From the NCBI GenBank assembly GCA_946965045.2, contig OX337239.1:1426001-1490000 (forward strand): a stretch of DNA of 64,000 nt. The letters are read 5' to 3'. Shown here piece by piece: positions 39,486-51,174 of the stretch. The position numbers were made by a program, and so were the translations under genes. Every line of letters begins with the position of its first letter. Positions within the stretch are counted from its first letter, which is position 1. Source of the stretch: Epithemia pelagica. Its lineage: Eukaryota > Bacillariophyta > Bacillariophyceae > Surirellales > Surirellaceae. A model generated the notes under the pieces. The model was not told where the DNA came from, made no database searches, and saw nothing but the letters and a program-made list of their open reading frames with translations.

Positions 39486-41071
39486 TGTTGATACCTGCTT
39501 GGCGAATGCTAGTGTTCGTTTTACGCATTGAGGGTCAGACCGGGGGTTCTTGATTCAGTGTGAAGTTGGGAAGGCCGTCCAGTACGGATTTCATTAGCAT
39601 ACACATAAAGAATAAGACATAGAATACAATAAAGACAACTGATTATTTCCGATCATTGAGCACTTCGTTCCCTTTACTTCAAAATCATAACACACTAAAA
39701 CCCAACCTATTCGTCCCAAGCCTCTGCATGATCGATCTTGATCATGACGGAGAAAGCCGCGCGCAAGAGGAAAAGATCGTTTGCCCTTGTCGTTCGTCTA
39801 ATAATTCCACAGCGGGAATTCCCCTGCCAAGAATATTCTTCAGGGGAACCAAGAATATTGGAAAAGCAGTCGGAGAAAAGGAAGAAAGGGGAATTGTTGT
39901 TCCATTTCCCAATGGTGCTCGTTCCTGCAGAGAGTGCTCCGCAGTGCTCTCCGTCTTTCTAGAAAAAGCATTAATAAGCAGGCGATCTTTGATACTTCAA
40001 AACCTACTCACTTTCTCTAAACTGTATGAGCGTCAAAGACAGACTCGTTCTACTAGAGAGCACCAAACACTCCTAGTTGGTCCTACTCCAAGGCTAGCTA
40101 GTGCATAGAAGTGAGGAACCGGCTTGTAGCATGTGAGTGGTGTTTTCATACTCTCGAATGGAATGAGCCGGGTTTATTTGTCGCTTGAGTTGGGACCCGA
40201 TCACGAGATTCTACGATTTCTCTCGTATGATACAATTAGTTGAGGCACTAGTAAACGTTAGGATGCCCCGGCAAGAGAAGAGCACCAAGAATGTCGCAAG
40301 AGGCTATTCGACTCTTGGAGCGAGCATGGTGTAACATGAGGTTGTGTTACGTGTACTCCTACTCCTAGAAGTTTGTTCTCGTTTCATAGAGCATTCCTAG
40401 TTCCTATTGCCTATTCCCGTATCCGTGTTGAGAAATGGTGACGCTTTAGCCTTCGTACAAACGAAGACAAACAAGAAAGGTTTCGTTTTTCGATTTTGTT
40501 GTGGTCGCCCGGACATTCGAGCGCGCCTTGCGCCTTCTGGCGGGCATGTTGGTCATGATCATGTCGTGGTCATTTCAGTGCTTTAAGTAAACTGGGTCAC
40601 AGTCATCGATATTCTGCAATATGACTTGTCCACGTCACCTATCGACGTTGTGTGACGCACTTCTTTGTCCTGGGGGAAGTTTACGTTTGGGTTTTTACGT
40701 GGTACGCTTCGCCCTCCCCCACGATCCAGTGCGGGCCGGCGCGAGAAGGCTACGTGTCCGAGCTACTGCAAAACCCAGAAGAAATGATACATTCCAACCA
40801 AGTTCAACTTTCCAAACTGCACGGTCGGTCGGCTTGCGCACATTTTTTCCATCCGAGAAACGAAAGTGCAAAGCACCACGAAGACACCCGGCACGACAAC
40901 GACCCAACACCCAAGACCAGCAACTCCCGGTAATGGACTCAAAACGTGGGTAATCTTTCTACTACTCAGAGTATCGTCACGATATAACTTCTTCATTTTC
41001 ATACAGTAGTACCTCTGATATGATCATACTAGATTCAGATTCTTTAGATATGAGGTAAACATACTGAGTCA

Positions 41072-41154
41072 CGGATGTCGGAGGATTTGGGAGATGTCGG
41101 ATGATGTCGGATGATGTCGGAGGATGTCGGATGATGTCGGAGGATGTCGGATGT
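41072..41154 (+). repeat. 10-bp tandem repeat, RTGATGTCGG
   Basis: About seven to eight units of ATGATGTCGG / AGGATGTCGG in a row, with one variant unit (AGGATTTGGG) near the left. It lies about 580 bp upstream of the kinase start. Confidence 0.88.
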
Positions 41155-41300
41155 TTTTATCGCCAAAAGAATCTTTACTCTCCAGCAGATGGAATTCGTC
41201 AAGAGAAATCACACGGTGACAAGTCAATTATTGACAGTGGGCCCATCTACTGAAAGAGCACCGCTGGATTTTGAAACAAACCATGTTTCCGCGCGAGCCC

Positions 41301-41365
41301 GAAACGACATCAAACGACATCAAACGACATCAAACGACATACCAAACGACATACCAAACGACATT
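41301..41365 (+). repeat. 10/12-bp tandem repeat, CAAACGACAT
   Basis: Four units of CAAACGACAT are followed by two 12-bp variants (ACCAAACGACAT) ending in ACATTCCC. It sits about 150 bp from the first array and 370 bp upstream of the kinase start. Confidence 0.88.
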
Positions 41366-41732
41366 CCCGTTTGTTCCATACTAGAGAATGGGAAACCATA
41401 TTCTATGGCAACACAATACGTGCTTTGTAAAAATATCGATCTTAGTTTTTGGATTCGCCCGTTGGGTATTGGTACAGAATATGCTACTCACGTGTATTTA
41501 CCGGAAGTTGCAGTGGATGATACACAAGGCCGCGCGAGAAAGACAGACACACTTCTGTTCGCTTTGGATCGGCATTCGGCATCGGAACGACCACTGATCA
41601 CACAAGAAAACAAAAGCGCATCGTTTCTGTCTTCTTTCTCGTGGTGCAGAAAACCAGTCTACAGCCCGAAAGACAGGATTGTTCATCTGCAGCATCAATC
41701 AACAAAAAAGAAACGACAGAACTGATAAGAAA

Positions 41733-43373
41733 ATGGCAACATCTTTACGATACCAGAGACGTTGTGGACCACAGTCCCAATCACCATTGATATTGCATTC
41801 GCCGCAACCGTTCCTTAGGAACAATGGAGCAGCAATTGCAACTTCGGAACGAGCCTTGCGTTGGTTTGGTTCTTCGTTTGCCGCTCCACCTCCAAGAAGA
41901 AGTGCTGTTCGTCGAAGACGACGCCTTCGATTGGTTCAGTCGTTTTCACCCTCGTCCACCACCTTTTCAAGAGGCACTCCAGTCGGAGCATGGGCCACGG
42001 CAGTTTTGGTATCGGCTTCTTCCATGGCAGTGGCTGCTTATTCGTTGGGAGTTCTTCCTCCTCCTTCCTTGCCAGATGAAGCCGAAACACAATCCTCTCC
42101 CCGCACCAGTCTCTGGCCTCATTTCAATTCCACGACTTCAGTTTCGGCAACGAATCGGCAATGGACCAGGCCAGACGTAACGACAAATACAACGACAACT
42201 AAAAGTTCTCGATTAATGGCTCCCTCACGAGAACGGCAACACCCGCGCAAACTCGTTTTGGAACAAGACCCTTTGAATGCAGTGGTGGGAGCATATGGTT
42301 GCGCCAGTGCCGAGAGCCTCTATGACCAGTACCATGTGGATTGGAATGCTCCAGCCTTGGGGCGCGGTGCGTTTGGGAGTGTCCATGGGGCGCACGACAA
42401 ACAACTCCGTCGCGGAGTGGCGTTGAAACGAATCGACAAGTTGTTGACCGATCCAGTGACCTTTCAACGAGAAATCACAGCATTTTTCCGGATTCATCAA
42501 CAGGGTGGCCATAATCATATCATGGCCATGAGAGGTAAGGGAAATTGAGACAAACACAAATATGCCATAGCTGGGGTTCAGTACAAATTAAATCTGATCT
42601 CACACGTTTTTCTTTACCTTTATTGAACAGATATTTATGAAGATGAGCATTACTACTATTTGGTGCTTGATTTGGCTCATGGTGGCGAAGTCTATGAGGA
42701 TTTGATACAACGTGGCCCGTATGCACCCGAACTGACGGCTCGCTTCATTTTCCAATTAGCAAGTGCCTTGCACTTTTTGCACTCGGACATTAAAATGGTT
42801 CATGCTGACCTAAAACCTGAGAATTTACTTCTCAAGTATAAGAGTGGGAATCACAACGATCTCTCTTTGATTGACTTTGGATGTGCCGTGGCCATGGATG
42901 CCCAGGATGTGGGACGTGGAGAAGATTGTGAGCACTGGCGCAACCCGTTGCATTACAGTGGGACAACCGCGTACTGGCCTCCCGAACGATTTCAGCCTCG
43001 TACTACACCAACTCCGGCCATGGATATGTGGAGTGTGGGTGTTATTCTGTTTATTTTTCTCACCAACAAGCACCCCTTTGATCCGGATGGCGTGCTGACC
43101 GACGATGAGGTGCATGATCGTATCTGCTCCTGTCAATCGCCGCCGCGCCTTGCGTCCTACCTCAACGGCAGTATGGAACCGGGAGAAATTGACGCCGTTC
43201 AAGACGTTATCGATGGATTGCTTGCTGTGAATCCGAAGGAACGGATGACGGCTGGTCAACTCATGGAGCATCCATGGATTCAACAGCACTTGTCGTCATC
43301 GCAACACGCCCGCTCCAATTCTTCTGCGACCGCCACCTTGGTATCCCTTGCGACGGCGACTGCAACAATGTAG
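41733..43373 (+). CDS. Membrane-anchored Ser/Thr protein kinase
   Basis: Exon 1 (41733-42534) and exon 2 (42631-43373) join across a 96-bp intron (AGAG/GTAAGG, TTGAACAG) to give 514 residues. The N-terminus is Arg-rich, with a hydrophobic helix near residues 88-110 (AVLVSASSMAVAAYSLGVL) that may anchor it or be part of a targeting signal. The kinase domain begins near 207: GRGAFGSVHG loop, ALKRID Lys, VHADLKPENLLL catalytic loop (HAD where HRD is usual), DFG, PPE in place of APE, and DMWSVGVILFIFL. It ends near 480 with a RMTAGQLMEHPW block, as in CAMK-group kinases. The catalytic Lys, Asp and DFG are all present, so activity is likely; the missing Arg of HRD suggests activation without loop phosphorylation. 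Confidence 0.87.
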
Positions 43374-44096
43374 GGAACACGTGAACCACATGCTGTGCAT
43401 ATTCCTGACATGGTGGGCGTGAAACCATTGTATCAGGCCCTTTCTGTGTTTCTGTTGGCCAGAAATCATGGAGAGAGGTTGGATACATACCCACTTGCTG
43501 TTATTAAACCAACCGCTATGCCTTTTTTCAATTGTGTTTCAATCTTGTAGGAATTAGAAATGGATGTTTTGTTGGTTCTCTCGAAAATGGTTCGTTGGTT
43601 CTCTCTAGGAAAGAAGCGACCACGACAAGAGTTCAGTTTCTCTTCTTCATGATTATTTCCAAGCCATGATCATTTAGCAACCATGACGTCAACGGAATTT
43701 GGGATGACCTCCTCTCCGCTTGTCAATGGCACCGCCCTCGGGACACACGGAGCAGATGGACGCCCCATTCTTGCTGGCGACGTGACGTGATGGAGGTTGA
43801 AGGCAGGGGGTTAGCTTGGAATGATCTCATCGTTGTGTCTACCTCTGGAAAGCCTTGCATGGAGTAGAAATTACTCCTAGGAGCATGATTATTGGGAAGA
43901 GATGAGATAGAATAGAGCACGGACGAGCACGACAACTACCAACTACTCCTAGGAGTACTCCTTCTCCTCCTTCTTCCCATACTGTTATTCTACTCCCTCA
44001 TTTTTCAGTCACTCACAATGCGTCATTCTATACGTACACAGTACATACCTTGGACTTTTGGTTGGTGCGAACTTCTGATGTAGTGTCTTTTGCATC
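43374..44096. other. Intergenic, no gene seen
   Basis: Carries two clear palindromes, TACTCCTAGGAG at 43872 and CTACTCCTAGGAGTA at 43943-43957. The last 100 bp form the leader of the first ferroportin gene. Confidence 0.5.
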
Positions 44097-46124
44097 ATGG
44101 TTGTGGCAATGGTTGATGAGTACGATTATGATGATGGTAGAACAATGGTGTCTGCAAAGTCTAGCGAATCTGGCAACTTGATCGTTCGGGGAGAGACAAA
44201 CGAAGACTACAACAGCAATGGGTCCTCACATTCAGCTATCGCTGTTCCGTGCTCCTCAGAACCTTTGGTGGAACAGTTGGACCAAGCACGTCGCTGGATT
44301 TATGTGTCTCATTTTTTCTCTCAGTTTTCGGACGCATCGTGGCAATTCGCTTTAAGTTTGTTTTTGGCGGCATTCTCCAACTACCAAAGCTTGTTTCTGA
44401 TTTCCAGTTATGGTATTGTTTCCCAGTTAAGCATCTGTGCCTTTGGTTCCATCTCTGGACGTTATGTTGACGAAACATCCTCCCATCGCTTACGAACGGC
44501 GCGGCTCTTCTTAGGAACTCAAACTCTCTGCGTTCTGATTGCCACGACTTGCTCTTATTATGCCTTACACCGTGTGGATCACATCATGATGATCTCGGTA
44601 ATAGCATCTTCTGAAGGCAATACCTCGTCTGTCGTTGAAAATCACGAACAAACTGAACCTTCAGAAAGTTCTGTTGAGGCCTCGCATCCGTGGTCAAAAG
44701 ATATCGTGACAATAGTCTTGGTTTTGCTTATCCATCTATTTGGACCATTGGCCGAAATCCTGAATCGAGGGTTCCTCGTTGCAATAGAACGTGATTGGAT
44801 TGTTACCATGATGCCAGCTGCTCCGAAAGCACGGCCTATCGACGACAACGACGACAATTCTTTAGATAGCAACTCTCCCGATGACCGCACGTCGACTGGC
44901 CAAGAACGGAGTGGTCGAGAGTGGTTGGTTGAAACGAATGTTCGCATGAAACAACTGGATTTGACTTGCAAAGTCGTGGCTCCGGCAGTGTCTGGTTTGA
45001 TTGTGGGGTCTTTTGATGACGCCTCGAGCAGTAGCGAGGACAACCCACAGGAGCACAATAGCGTTCACAATCTCACCACTGCGGCCTTGTTAGTGGGACT
45101 GGTCCATGTGGCGGCCGTAATAGTGGAATACGTGGCAACCGCCCATGTCTATTACATGGTGCCTGCTCTCCGAGGATGCCAGGTATCTAAAACACCAGCA
45201 ACAAGATCCACGACAGAATCAACTGCAAGAACGCTGGCGTTGACAGAGTCGGAAGAAGGAATCGCGATACACTCGAGAGATGAACGTGAAACAGAGGGTA
45301 CATCGGACAGCGAAGTAGAGGAAAACGATAGTTGCTTGTCCAGAAAGCTTTCCAACCATGATGCTTCAGTTGGCGAGGACAGCCACTTCGATGACGGAGA
45401 AAACGAGAATCTGATCGTCGACAGTTGTGAGATGGCACTGAACAGCCCATCTCCGTCGTCCACTCGAGAAAACTCTTCGAGTCTGTCTTCTTCCTGTCGT
45501 ATTTTGCTCTCTGGTTGGACAATATTTTTCCAGCAACCAATTGCCTTTGGTGGCTTGGGCCTGGCGCTGTTGTACGTAAACATTCTGAACTTCAGCGCTT
45601 TGATGACAGCCTTCTTGGTATCCAAAGGCATGGCCTTGCAAACCGTTGGGGTACTACGAGGCATTTCAGCCGCCCTGGGGTTGTTGGGCACTGTGGCCTA
45701 CGACGTAAGCGTTAAGTCAACGTCACTCGTGACTACAGGGTTGTGGTCCATAGTGTTTGAATTCATGTGTCTGAGTGTTTGTTTTGCAAGCTTCTTTGTT
45801 CCGTCTTACTTTGGATCAATGGCGCTTTTGGTTACTGGTGTTTGGGCCAGTCGTATCGGACTGTGGGTTTTTGATATTTCCATATCGCAAATGATGCAAG
45901 AACTCATCCCCGAAGGAATTCGAGGTGTTGTGGGAGGCACGCAACAATCCTTGAATGCATTCTTTCAATTCATCCCATATGTCATGGGCCTTATATTCTA
46001 CCAACCTGCTGAGTTTCACATTTATGCTGCAACTGGCTACTTGGCGGTCGGCATCGCTATGATTCTGTATTTTGCTGGGGTTTACCAACGGGCCGATCAA
46101 TTGTTTCCCGAATCGGGTGGATGA
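44097..46124 (+). CDS. Ferroportin (SLC40) family transporter, copy 1
   Basis: 675 residues, intronless, start at ATG 44097. The membrane core matches SLC40 metal exporters: ARRWIYVSHFFSQFSDASWQF at the first helix, QLSICAFGSISGRYVDE, FGPLAEILNRGFLVAIERDW, NVRMKQLDLTCKVVAPAVSG, and in the second half QELIPEGIRGVVGGTQQSLN. These last two blocks are hallmarks of ferroportin. An acidic, Ser-rich loop of about 130 residues separates the halves. The family exports ferrous iron or other divalent metals across the plasma membrane or an organelle membrane; location and metal are not shown here. Two close paralogues lie within 9 kb. Copies 1 and 2 are convergent. Confidence 0.88.
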   Translation: MVVAMVDEYDYDDGRTMVSAKSSESGNLIVRGETNEDYNSNGSSHSAIAVPCSSEPLVEQLDQARRWIYVSHFFSQFSDASWQFALSLFLAAFSNYQSLFLISSYGIVSQLSICAFGSISGRYVDETSSHRLRTARLFLGTQTLCVLIATTCSYYALHRVDHIMMISVIASSEGNTSSVVENHEQTEPSESSVEASHPWSKDIVTIVLVLLIHLFGPLAEILNRGFLVAIERDWIVTMMPAAPKARPIDDNDDNSLDSNSPDDRTSTGQERSGREWLVETNVRMKQLDLTCKVVAPAVSGLIVGSFDDASSSSEDNPQEHNSVHNLTTAALLVGLVHVAAVIVEYVATAHVYYMVPALRGCQVSKTPATRSTTESTARTLALTESEEGIAIHSRDERETEGTSDSEVEENDSCLSRKLSNHDASVGEDSHFDDGENENLIVDSCEMALNSPSPSSTRENSSSLSSSCRILLSGWTIFFQQPIAFGGLGLALLYVNILNFSALMTAFLVSKGMALQTVGVLRGISAALGLLGTVAYDVSVKSTSLVTTGLWSIVFEFMCLSVCFASFFVPSYFGSMALLVTGVWASRIGLWVFDISISQMMQELIPEGIRGVVGGTQQSLNAFFQFIPYVMGLIFYQPAEFHIYAATGYLAVGIAMILYFAGVYQRADQLFPESGG

Positions 46125-46848
46125 TTGCAAGTACATTGTGCCTGTACAATATTTCAGTTGTATATAGATATTCCATATGGTGTTGCATCGTACAAGTCCA
46201 TGTACCATGATTACAAAGAGATGAACGGTGTGGAGGACCTGTTTGAAATGGCAGAACAAACAATCACAGTTCCATACTTGTATGCTTGTTCTTTTGGACT
46301 TCTTCATCGAAACAAGAAGACAACGCTCCATCTTGTGGTTTGATGGAAAATTTGCAGACGTGTTCACCTCACAGGTGTCCAGAAGAGTCAAGAATGGAAT
46401 CAGCCGCCGCCCGTTGTCTACGCAGTGAATTCAACGATGACTTTTGTATTGCTCATACATCTTCGGTTGCTACATACTACCAAAGTTGCATGGTCATAAG
46501 CTTCAATGAATTTCAATTTAAGTGACACTCCTAGTATCACTATTTTAACACCAATCTATGTGAAGTGTCTGCTTTCATGATGCGGGCTACACCGAGCCAG
46601 CTCAAAGGATTCACAACGATCGACGTGATCGAGAACCAGACGTAGACATGAGCATGAAGGCATCATCCTTCTTGTTAAGGACACAGGAAAAGCGGAGAAA
46701 TCTCGAATAAGCCTCTGTTTGCCAATAATAAACCGATGGCGAACAGGTCATGAAATAGAGAAACCAAATCCTGTAGAATGGCTTCATCTTCTCTCTGGTC
46801 TAATTCGACCTGTCATTAACCCGTCAACAAAACTGACTGAGTTAGAAG
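46125..46848. other. Intergenic between convergent ferroportin genes
   Basis: Contains the two 3' ends and no supported gene. A CACTCCTAGTATCAC motif is at 46526. Confidence 0.5.
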
Positions 46849-48870
46849 TCATACTTCTCCAGGTAGTGAGTAGCTGCCTCCACCTGCTTCTGGGAAAAGC
46901 CTTTTTGCCCGTTGATAAACACCGACGAAGTACAAAACCATTGCAATACCCACAGCTAAATAGCCGGTTGCGCCATAAACGTAGAACTCGGACGGTTTGT
47001 AAAAGACTAAACCCATAACATTTGGAATGAATTGAAACAGGGCATTCAGAGATTGTTGAGTTCCGCCTACAACACCTCGGATTCCTTCAGGGATGAATTC
47101 TTGCATCATTTGTGTCACGGATATATCAAAGACCCATAGGCCGATACGGCTGGCCAAAACGCCACCAACCAAAAGTCGAATGGATCCAATGTACGATGGA
47201 ACAAAAAAGCTTGCAAAACAAACACTCAGACACATGAATTCGAACACAATAGACCACAACCCTGTCGTCACAAGTGATGTTGACTTAACGCTCACATGGT
47301 ACGCCATAGTGCCCAACAAGCCCAAGGCGGCTGAAATGCCTCGTAGCAAACCGACTGTAGCAAGGGCCATGCCTCTGGATACCAAGAAGGCCGTCATTAA
47401 TGCACTAAACGTCAGAATGTTGACGTACAAAAGCGCCAGACCCAAACCCCCATAAGCAATAGGTTGCTGGAAATATACCGTCCAACCGGATGGAAGCAGA
47501 AATCGACATGATGACAACGAGGTCTTATCAGTGACTTCGGGGTCGTTAGTCATCGCAATAGCATCACTCCTCGCACCCATATCCCCCAAGACTTCATGCT
47601 TCGCGCTTCCTGGTTTGTCTTCGATGCTTTCATCATCGTTTAACCTCAAGCTTTCAGAAGAATCAATGGCGCCTTCACCTCCACTTTGTTGACTCTCTTG
47701 TACCGTCGGCAATTCAATAGTGCTTGGAGATACAAGCGTGGAATGAGACGGAGACGATGCGCTTGCGGGACGATGGAGGGCAGGTACCATGTAATAGACT
47801 CGAGCAGTTGCCAAATACTCCACAGCTACCGCAGTGACGTTAACCAACCCGACTAACAAGGCAGCCGTTGTGAGATTGTGTGAACTACTGTCATGAGTGT
47901 CCGTGGCTGCCTCTGTGCTGGCGGAGTGGTGATTACTCGTATCGTTCTCACTGGCATTGGCGTTGCGATCAAACACTCCGACCACCCAGCCCGCCACGGC
48001 CGGCGCAACGACTTTGCAAGTCAAAACCAACTGTTTCATACGAACATTGGTTTCCGCCAACCATTCGCGCCCAGTGATCACTCGACCAGTCGAAGCTGTG
48101 CCATACTCTGTAGGTGTACCAACGGAGGCAACTGTCTGGTCATTCTCATCCTGAAGGGGTGCAGTGGTGGCAGGCACCATGGCCACAATCCAATCACGTT
48201 CCATTGCTACCAGAAACCCTTGACTCGCTAGTTCAGCCAGTGGTCCGAAAAAATGAATAAGTATCACCAAAATGACTGTGACGCTATCCTCTGACCAAGC
48301 AAACGAAGCCTGATCTTCCGTGTCGCCTTCGATACTTTCACCATCCATTTCCGCAGGTGAACTCCCTGTTGCTCTTCTTGTTGGTTGTGACGCAAGCATC
48401 ATTTCATGGACACGTTGCAAAGCATAGTATGAACAAGCAGTTGCTATCAGGACGCAAAGTGACTGAGTTCCCAAGAAGATACGAGCTGTTCGTAAGCGAT
48501 TAGAGGATGTTTCGTCCACAAATCGTCCCGAGGTTGAACCAAAGGCACATATACTCAACTGGGACACAATACCGTAGCTGCAAACCAGAAACAAACTTTG
48601 GTAGTTCGAGAAAGCCGCCAAAAATAAGCTGAGAGAGAATTGCCATGCCTCATCAGAAAACTGGGCAAAGAAATGAGATACGTAAATCCAGTATCGAGCA
48701 TGGTCCAACTGCTTCAACGACGAAAAAGACGAGGTGGTAGAACAGTCGTCTGTGGCGTCCGATGACTTTAATTCGCCTTCCACCAGTGACGACAAGCTCG
48801 TTTCACATTGTCTGGATGATATCGTGTCTTCGGTTGGAATGATAAAGGCGGCGACTTCCACAGACTTCAT
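46849..48870 (-). CDS. Ferroportin (SLC40) family transporter, copy 2
   Basis: 673 residues from the ATG at 48870; the frame is open further upstream but has no earlier ATG. It carries the same blocks as copy 1 (ARYWIYVSHFFAQFSDEAWQF, FGPLAELASQGFLVAMERDW, NVRMKQLVLTCKVVAPAVAG, QEFIPEGIRGVVGGTQQSLN), is clearly its nearest relative in this window, and is inverted relative to it. The central loop and N-terminus differ most. The ends of copies 1 and 2 lie 724 bp apart, so the pair probably arose by inverted duplication. Confidence 0.88.
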   Translation of the reverse strand: MKSVEVAAFIIPTEDTISSRQCETSLSSLVEGELKSSDATDDCSTTSSFSSLKQLDHARYWIYVSHFFAQFSDEAWQFSLSLFLAAFSNYQSLFLVCSYGIVSQLSICAFGSTSGRFVDETSSNRLRTARIFLGTQSLCVLIATACSYYALQRVHEMMLASQPTRRATGSSPAEMDGESIEGDTEDQASFAWSEDSVTVILVILIHFFGPLAELASQGFLVAMERDWIVAMVPATTAPLQDENDQTVASVGTPTEYGTASTGRVITGREWLAETNVRMKQLVLTCKVVAPAVAGWVVGVFDRNANASENDTSNHHSASTEAATDTHDSSSHNLTTAALLVGLVNVTAVAVEYLATARVYYMVPALHRPASASSPSHSTLVSPSTIELPTVQESQQSGGEGAIDSSESLRLNDDESIEDKPGSAKHEVLGDMGARSDAIAMTNDPEVTDKTSLSSCRFLLPSGWTVYFQQPIAYGGLGLALLYVNILTFSALMTAFLVSRGMALATVGLLRGISAALGLLGTMAYHVSVKSTSLVTTGLWSIVFEFMCLSVCFASFFVPSYIGSIRLLVGGVLASRIGLWVFDISVTQMMQEFIPEGIRGVVGGTQQSLNALFQFIPNVMGLVFYKPSEFYVYGATGYLAVGIAMVLYFVGVYQRAKRLFPEAGGGSYSLPGEV

Positions 48871-49461
48871 TGTGCACTGCTTCTCGTCCCCATTTCGGCA
48901 TCTGAGATCAGAGTGAGAAATCCGTGCGCCTTTGAAATTTTCTGGTTCAGTTTTTCCTGTCTGTCGAGACACGTGTATCACCGTCGTTTACGGAGAGAAA
49001 GTCTTCCTTCTCCGCTACAGCACAATAGAGAATATGAATCTGTCCGTCCGTCCGTTGCAGTCACTCGCCGTCCGTCGTGTGTCGTGTGTCTCGTGTTGAC
49101 GCGCACGCAGTCTCGCCCTATTTGGACCGTGTCGGTGCGCCAAGTCCGGCGGATGGGTGCTTTTTTGTGAGCACCTGGTGTGTTATTCCGTGAGAATTAT
49201 TAGTACCAACTGTATTGGCGTCCAATGTGATTTCGTACGTGAATTTCATCATTTGAAACGATATCTCGAAGCGATAGATATTTCACCACGTGCGACCAGC
49301 ACAGTCAGTGGGGGAGAACATGCAATAAAAGCCTCCTGCGCAACCAATAGGCCTCCATCAAACGCCACAAAACCAGGACACGAAAAGCCTTTTGATCAGC
49401 TTCCAACTTCTTTCGTTTCATAAAATAGTAAAACTGCGGCACGGGTAGTCTTGATGCGGAT
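48871..49461. other. Intergenic, no gene seen
   Basis: Upstream side of ferroportin copy 2 and 3' flank of the methyltransferase-like gene. GTCCGTCCGTCC and GTCGTGTGTC short repeats occur near 49040-49100. Confidence 0.5.
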
Positions 49462-51174
49462 CTAGTCCGCCACCGCAATGACAATCGTGCAGTCTAATCT
49501 TCGTTTTCGGCTTGTAGTACCTTGATTGTTTGTTCTGTCTGACTTGACACCTTTCTTTTTCTTGACAGATAAAGAAGGAAGCTGAAAATTACTGGGAGGA
49601 ACTTGCGCTTGACCCAGAACTTGATAGCCCAGTTTGGCAAGAAAGCGCCGCATGGACTCGGTGCTATTGACGTCGCTACCTTGCTTGAGGATCACAGCAC
49701 AAGGTGTTCCCTTGGCCAAGATTTGACGCGTGGATCCAAGGATTCTTTCATTCTCTTGTGAATAGGTTTTCGAATTCACTCCCCACGGAAGATTGCAAAC
49801 CATACAGTCGATACAAATAGGAGGGACCAGATCCTCGCCATTGCTCGTTCTTGTCGCTTCTTCCCAGACTTGACTACTGTCGCGCACGAGCAAGCGGCAC
49901 TGTTCATTCGTCCACATATCAGTTCTGTTAACGTATGACAGTGGGATCCAACTGGCTTGTTCATTTGCGTCGTTGCTGTTCTCATTATCGTTGTGGCATG
50001 AGCTGGTTTCGAACAAATGTTGAAGATTGGCGCACGTGCCTTCTATACACTTGGGATTGGAATCCCAACCAATCACATGACAGTTTCGATCCAAGGCGTA
50101 GGCGAGAAACGTTCCACTCCCACACGTGGGATCCAAAACGACGATAGGGGTACGGTGGAGTGAATCGGTGTTTTGGAACCCAGTCCTAGTCTTGTCCATC
50201 TCGTTCTCATTGCGGCGACTGTATACAAGATTGATCAGGAGGTCCACAACTATTTCTGCCAAGGCAGGCTGAATAGCAGAACTGTATTGAAAAGGGCGAC
50301 GAGACCATTGGACAACATCCATCCTCAAGCTGCCACAAGGGGACCGAGAATTGTCAACCCCTGAAGGTGGTAAGAGATGGACGAGAAAAAGACCCATCGA
50401 GCTCGTATCGATTACGAGCAGTCGATTGCTGAGGGTACAAGAGGAATTCAAGGCAGCGGGTAACGGCCAAAGTGCTTGCGCAATCGCACACGTGAGAGTT
50501 TGCTCCGTGTAGGCATGACTAAAATTATCGTGCAACGTCAAGGACGACTCTGCTGTACTTCTCAAATAGAAATAGTCAAGAATCCAAGAACCTTGCAACC
50601 CCCAGCTAGCCACCGCTGGTGAAATGTTCTCGACTAGTCCCTGTGCCGTCTCGTTGCGTATCAAAAGACGACCTATCCATTCACAGCGAGCGAGGCTCGC
50701 AGGCAAAAGGCAACCAGCTGATGCCTTGTCGTGATTGCCCTGTAACAAGCATGATGCTACATGTGGATCCTGAACAGTTAATTTCAACAAGGAAGATGCA
50801 GTAGATGCATCCACAAGGAGACGTTGACATGAAAAGCGAGGATCCAGGTTGGTTTCGAGGCTCAGTTCGAGCCACTGTAGGTCTGATAGCTTGAAGCTTT
50901 CCCGTGTTTAGGCAAGAAAAGTGGTTGTAGTCGTGTCTATCTTCCTTGTTTCCCTTGTCAATGAGTAACCTCGACAGAAGGAAAAATTGAGGAGAATACA
51001 ACAACAGAGGACAACTCGTTGCCAGTGGCGGACAGCCACAAGACCATCACAGGTCGAAGGATTCGACGAAAGGTTCATCCATTGACGATCAAACGAGGCT
51101 TCCACGGATCTCATCACGCCATCCTCGTCCGCATCGTCTGCGCTTTGAGAACTAGTAGCGCTCAAACAAGGCAT
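49462..51174 (-). CDS. SAM-dependent RNA methyltransferase-like protein
   Basis: The main exon (50882-49462) encodes a class I methyltransferase: RRPFQYSSAIQPALAEIVVD ahead of motif I (VVLDPTCGSGTFLAYAL), HVIGWDSNPKCIEG, and motif IV CNLPWGVN. DPTCGSGT with NLPWG is typical of the UPF0020/THUMP-linked enzymes that make N2-methylguanosine in tRNA or rRNA. That exon has no early ATG. Joining it to an upstream exon (51174-50970, ATG at 51174) through an 87-bp intron that removes a TAA at 50908-50910 keeps frame and gives 541 residues. No THUMP domain is obvious. The exon-1 proposal rests on frame continuity only. Confidence 0.7.

Larger units (their letters stand above)
39486..41732. other. Long gene-poor stretch
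   Basis: About 2.2 kb without a convincing gene. ORFs at 39656 (150 codons) and 41144 (193 codons) have no recognisable motif and odd composition. A palindromic TACTCCTACTCCTAG motif is at 40353. Two 10-bp tandem arrays lie at 41072 and 41301 and are listed separately. Confidence 0.45.

Noticed and set aside
39656-40108. 150-codon plus-strand ORF
   Set aside because: No motif, no good start context and Ser/Arg-rich random-like composition.
41144-41725. 193-codon plus-strand ORF upstream of the kinase
   Set aside because: It runs through the CAAACGACAT tandem array and has a non-ATG start; looks like chance.
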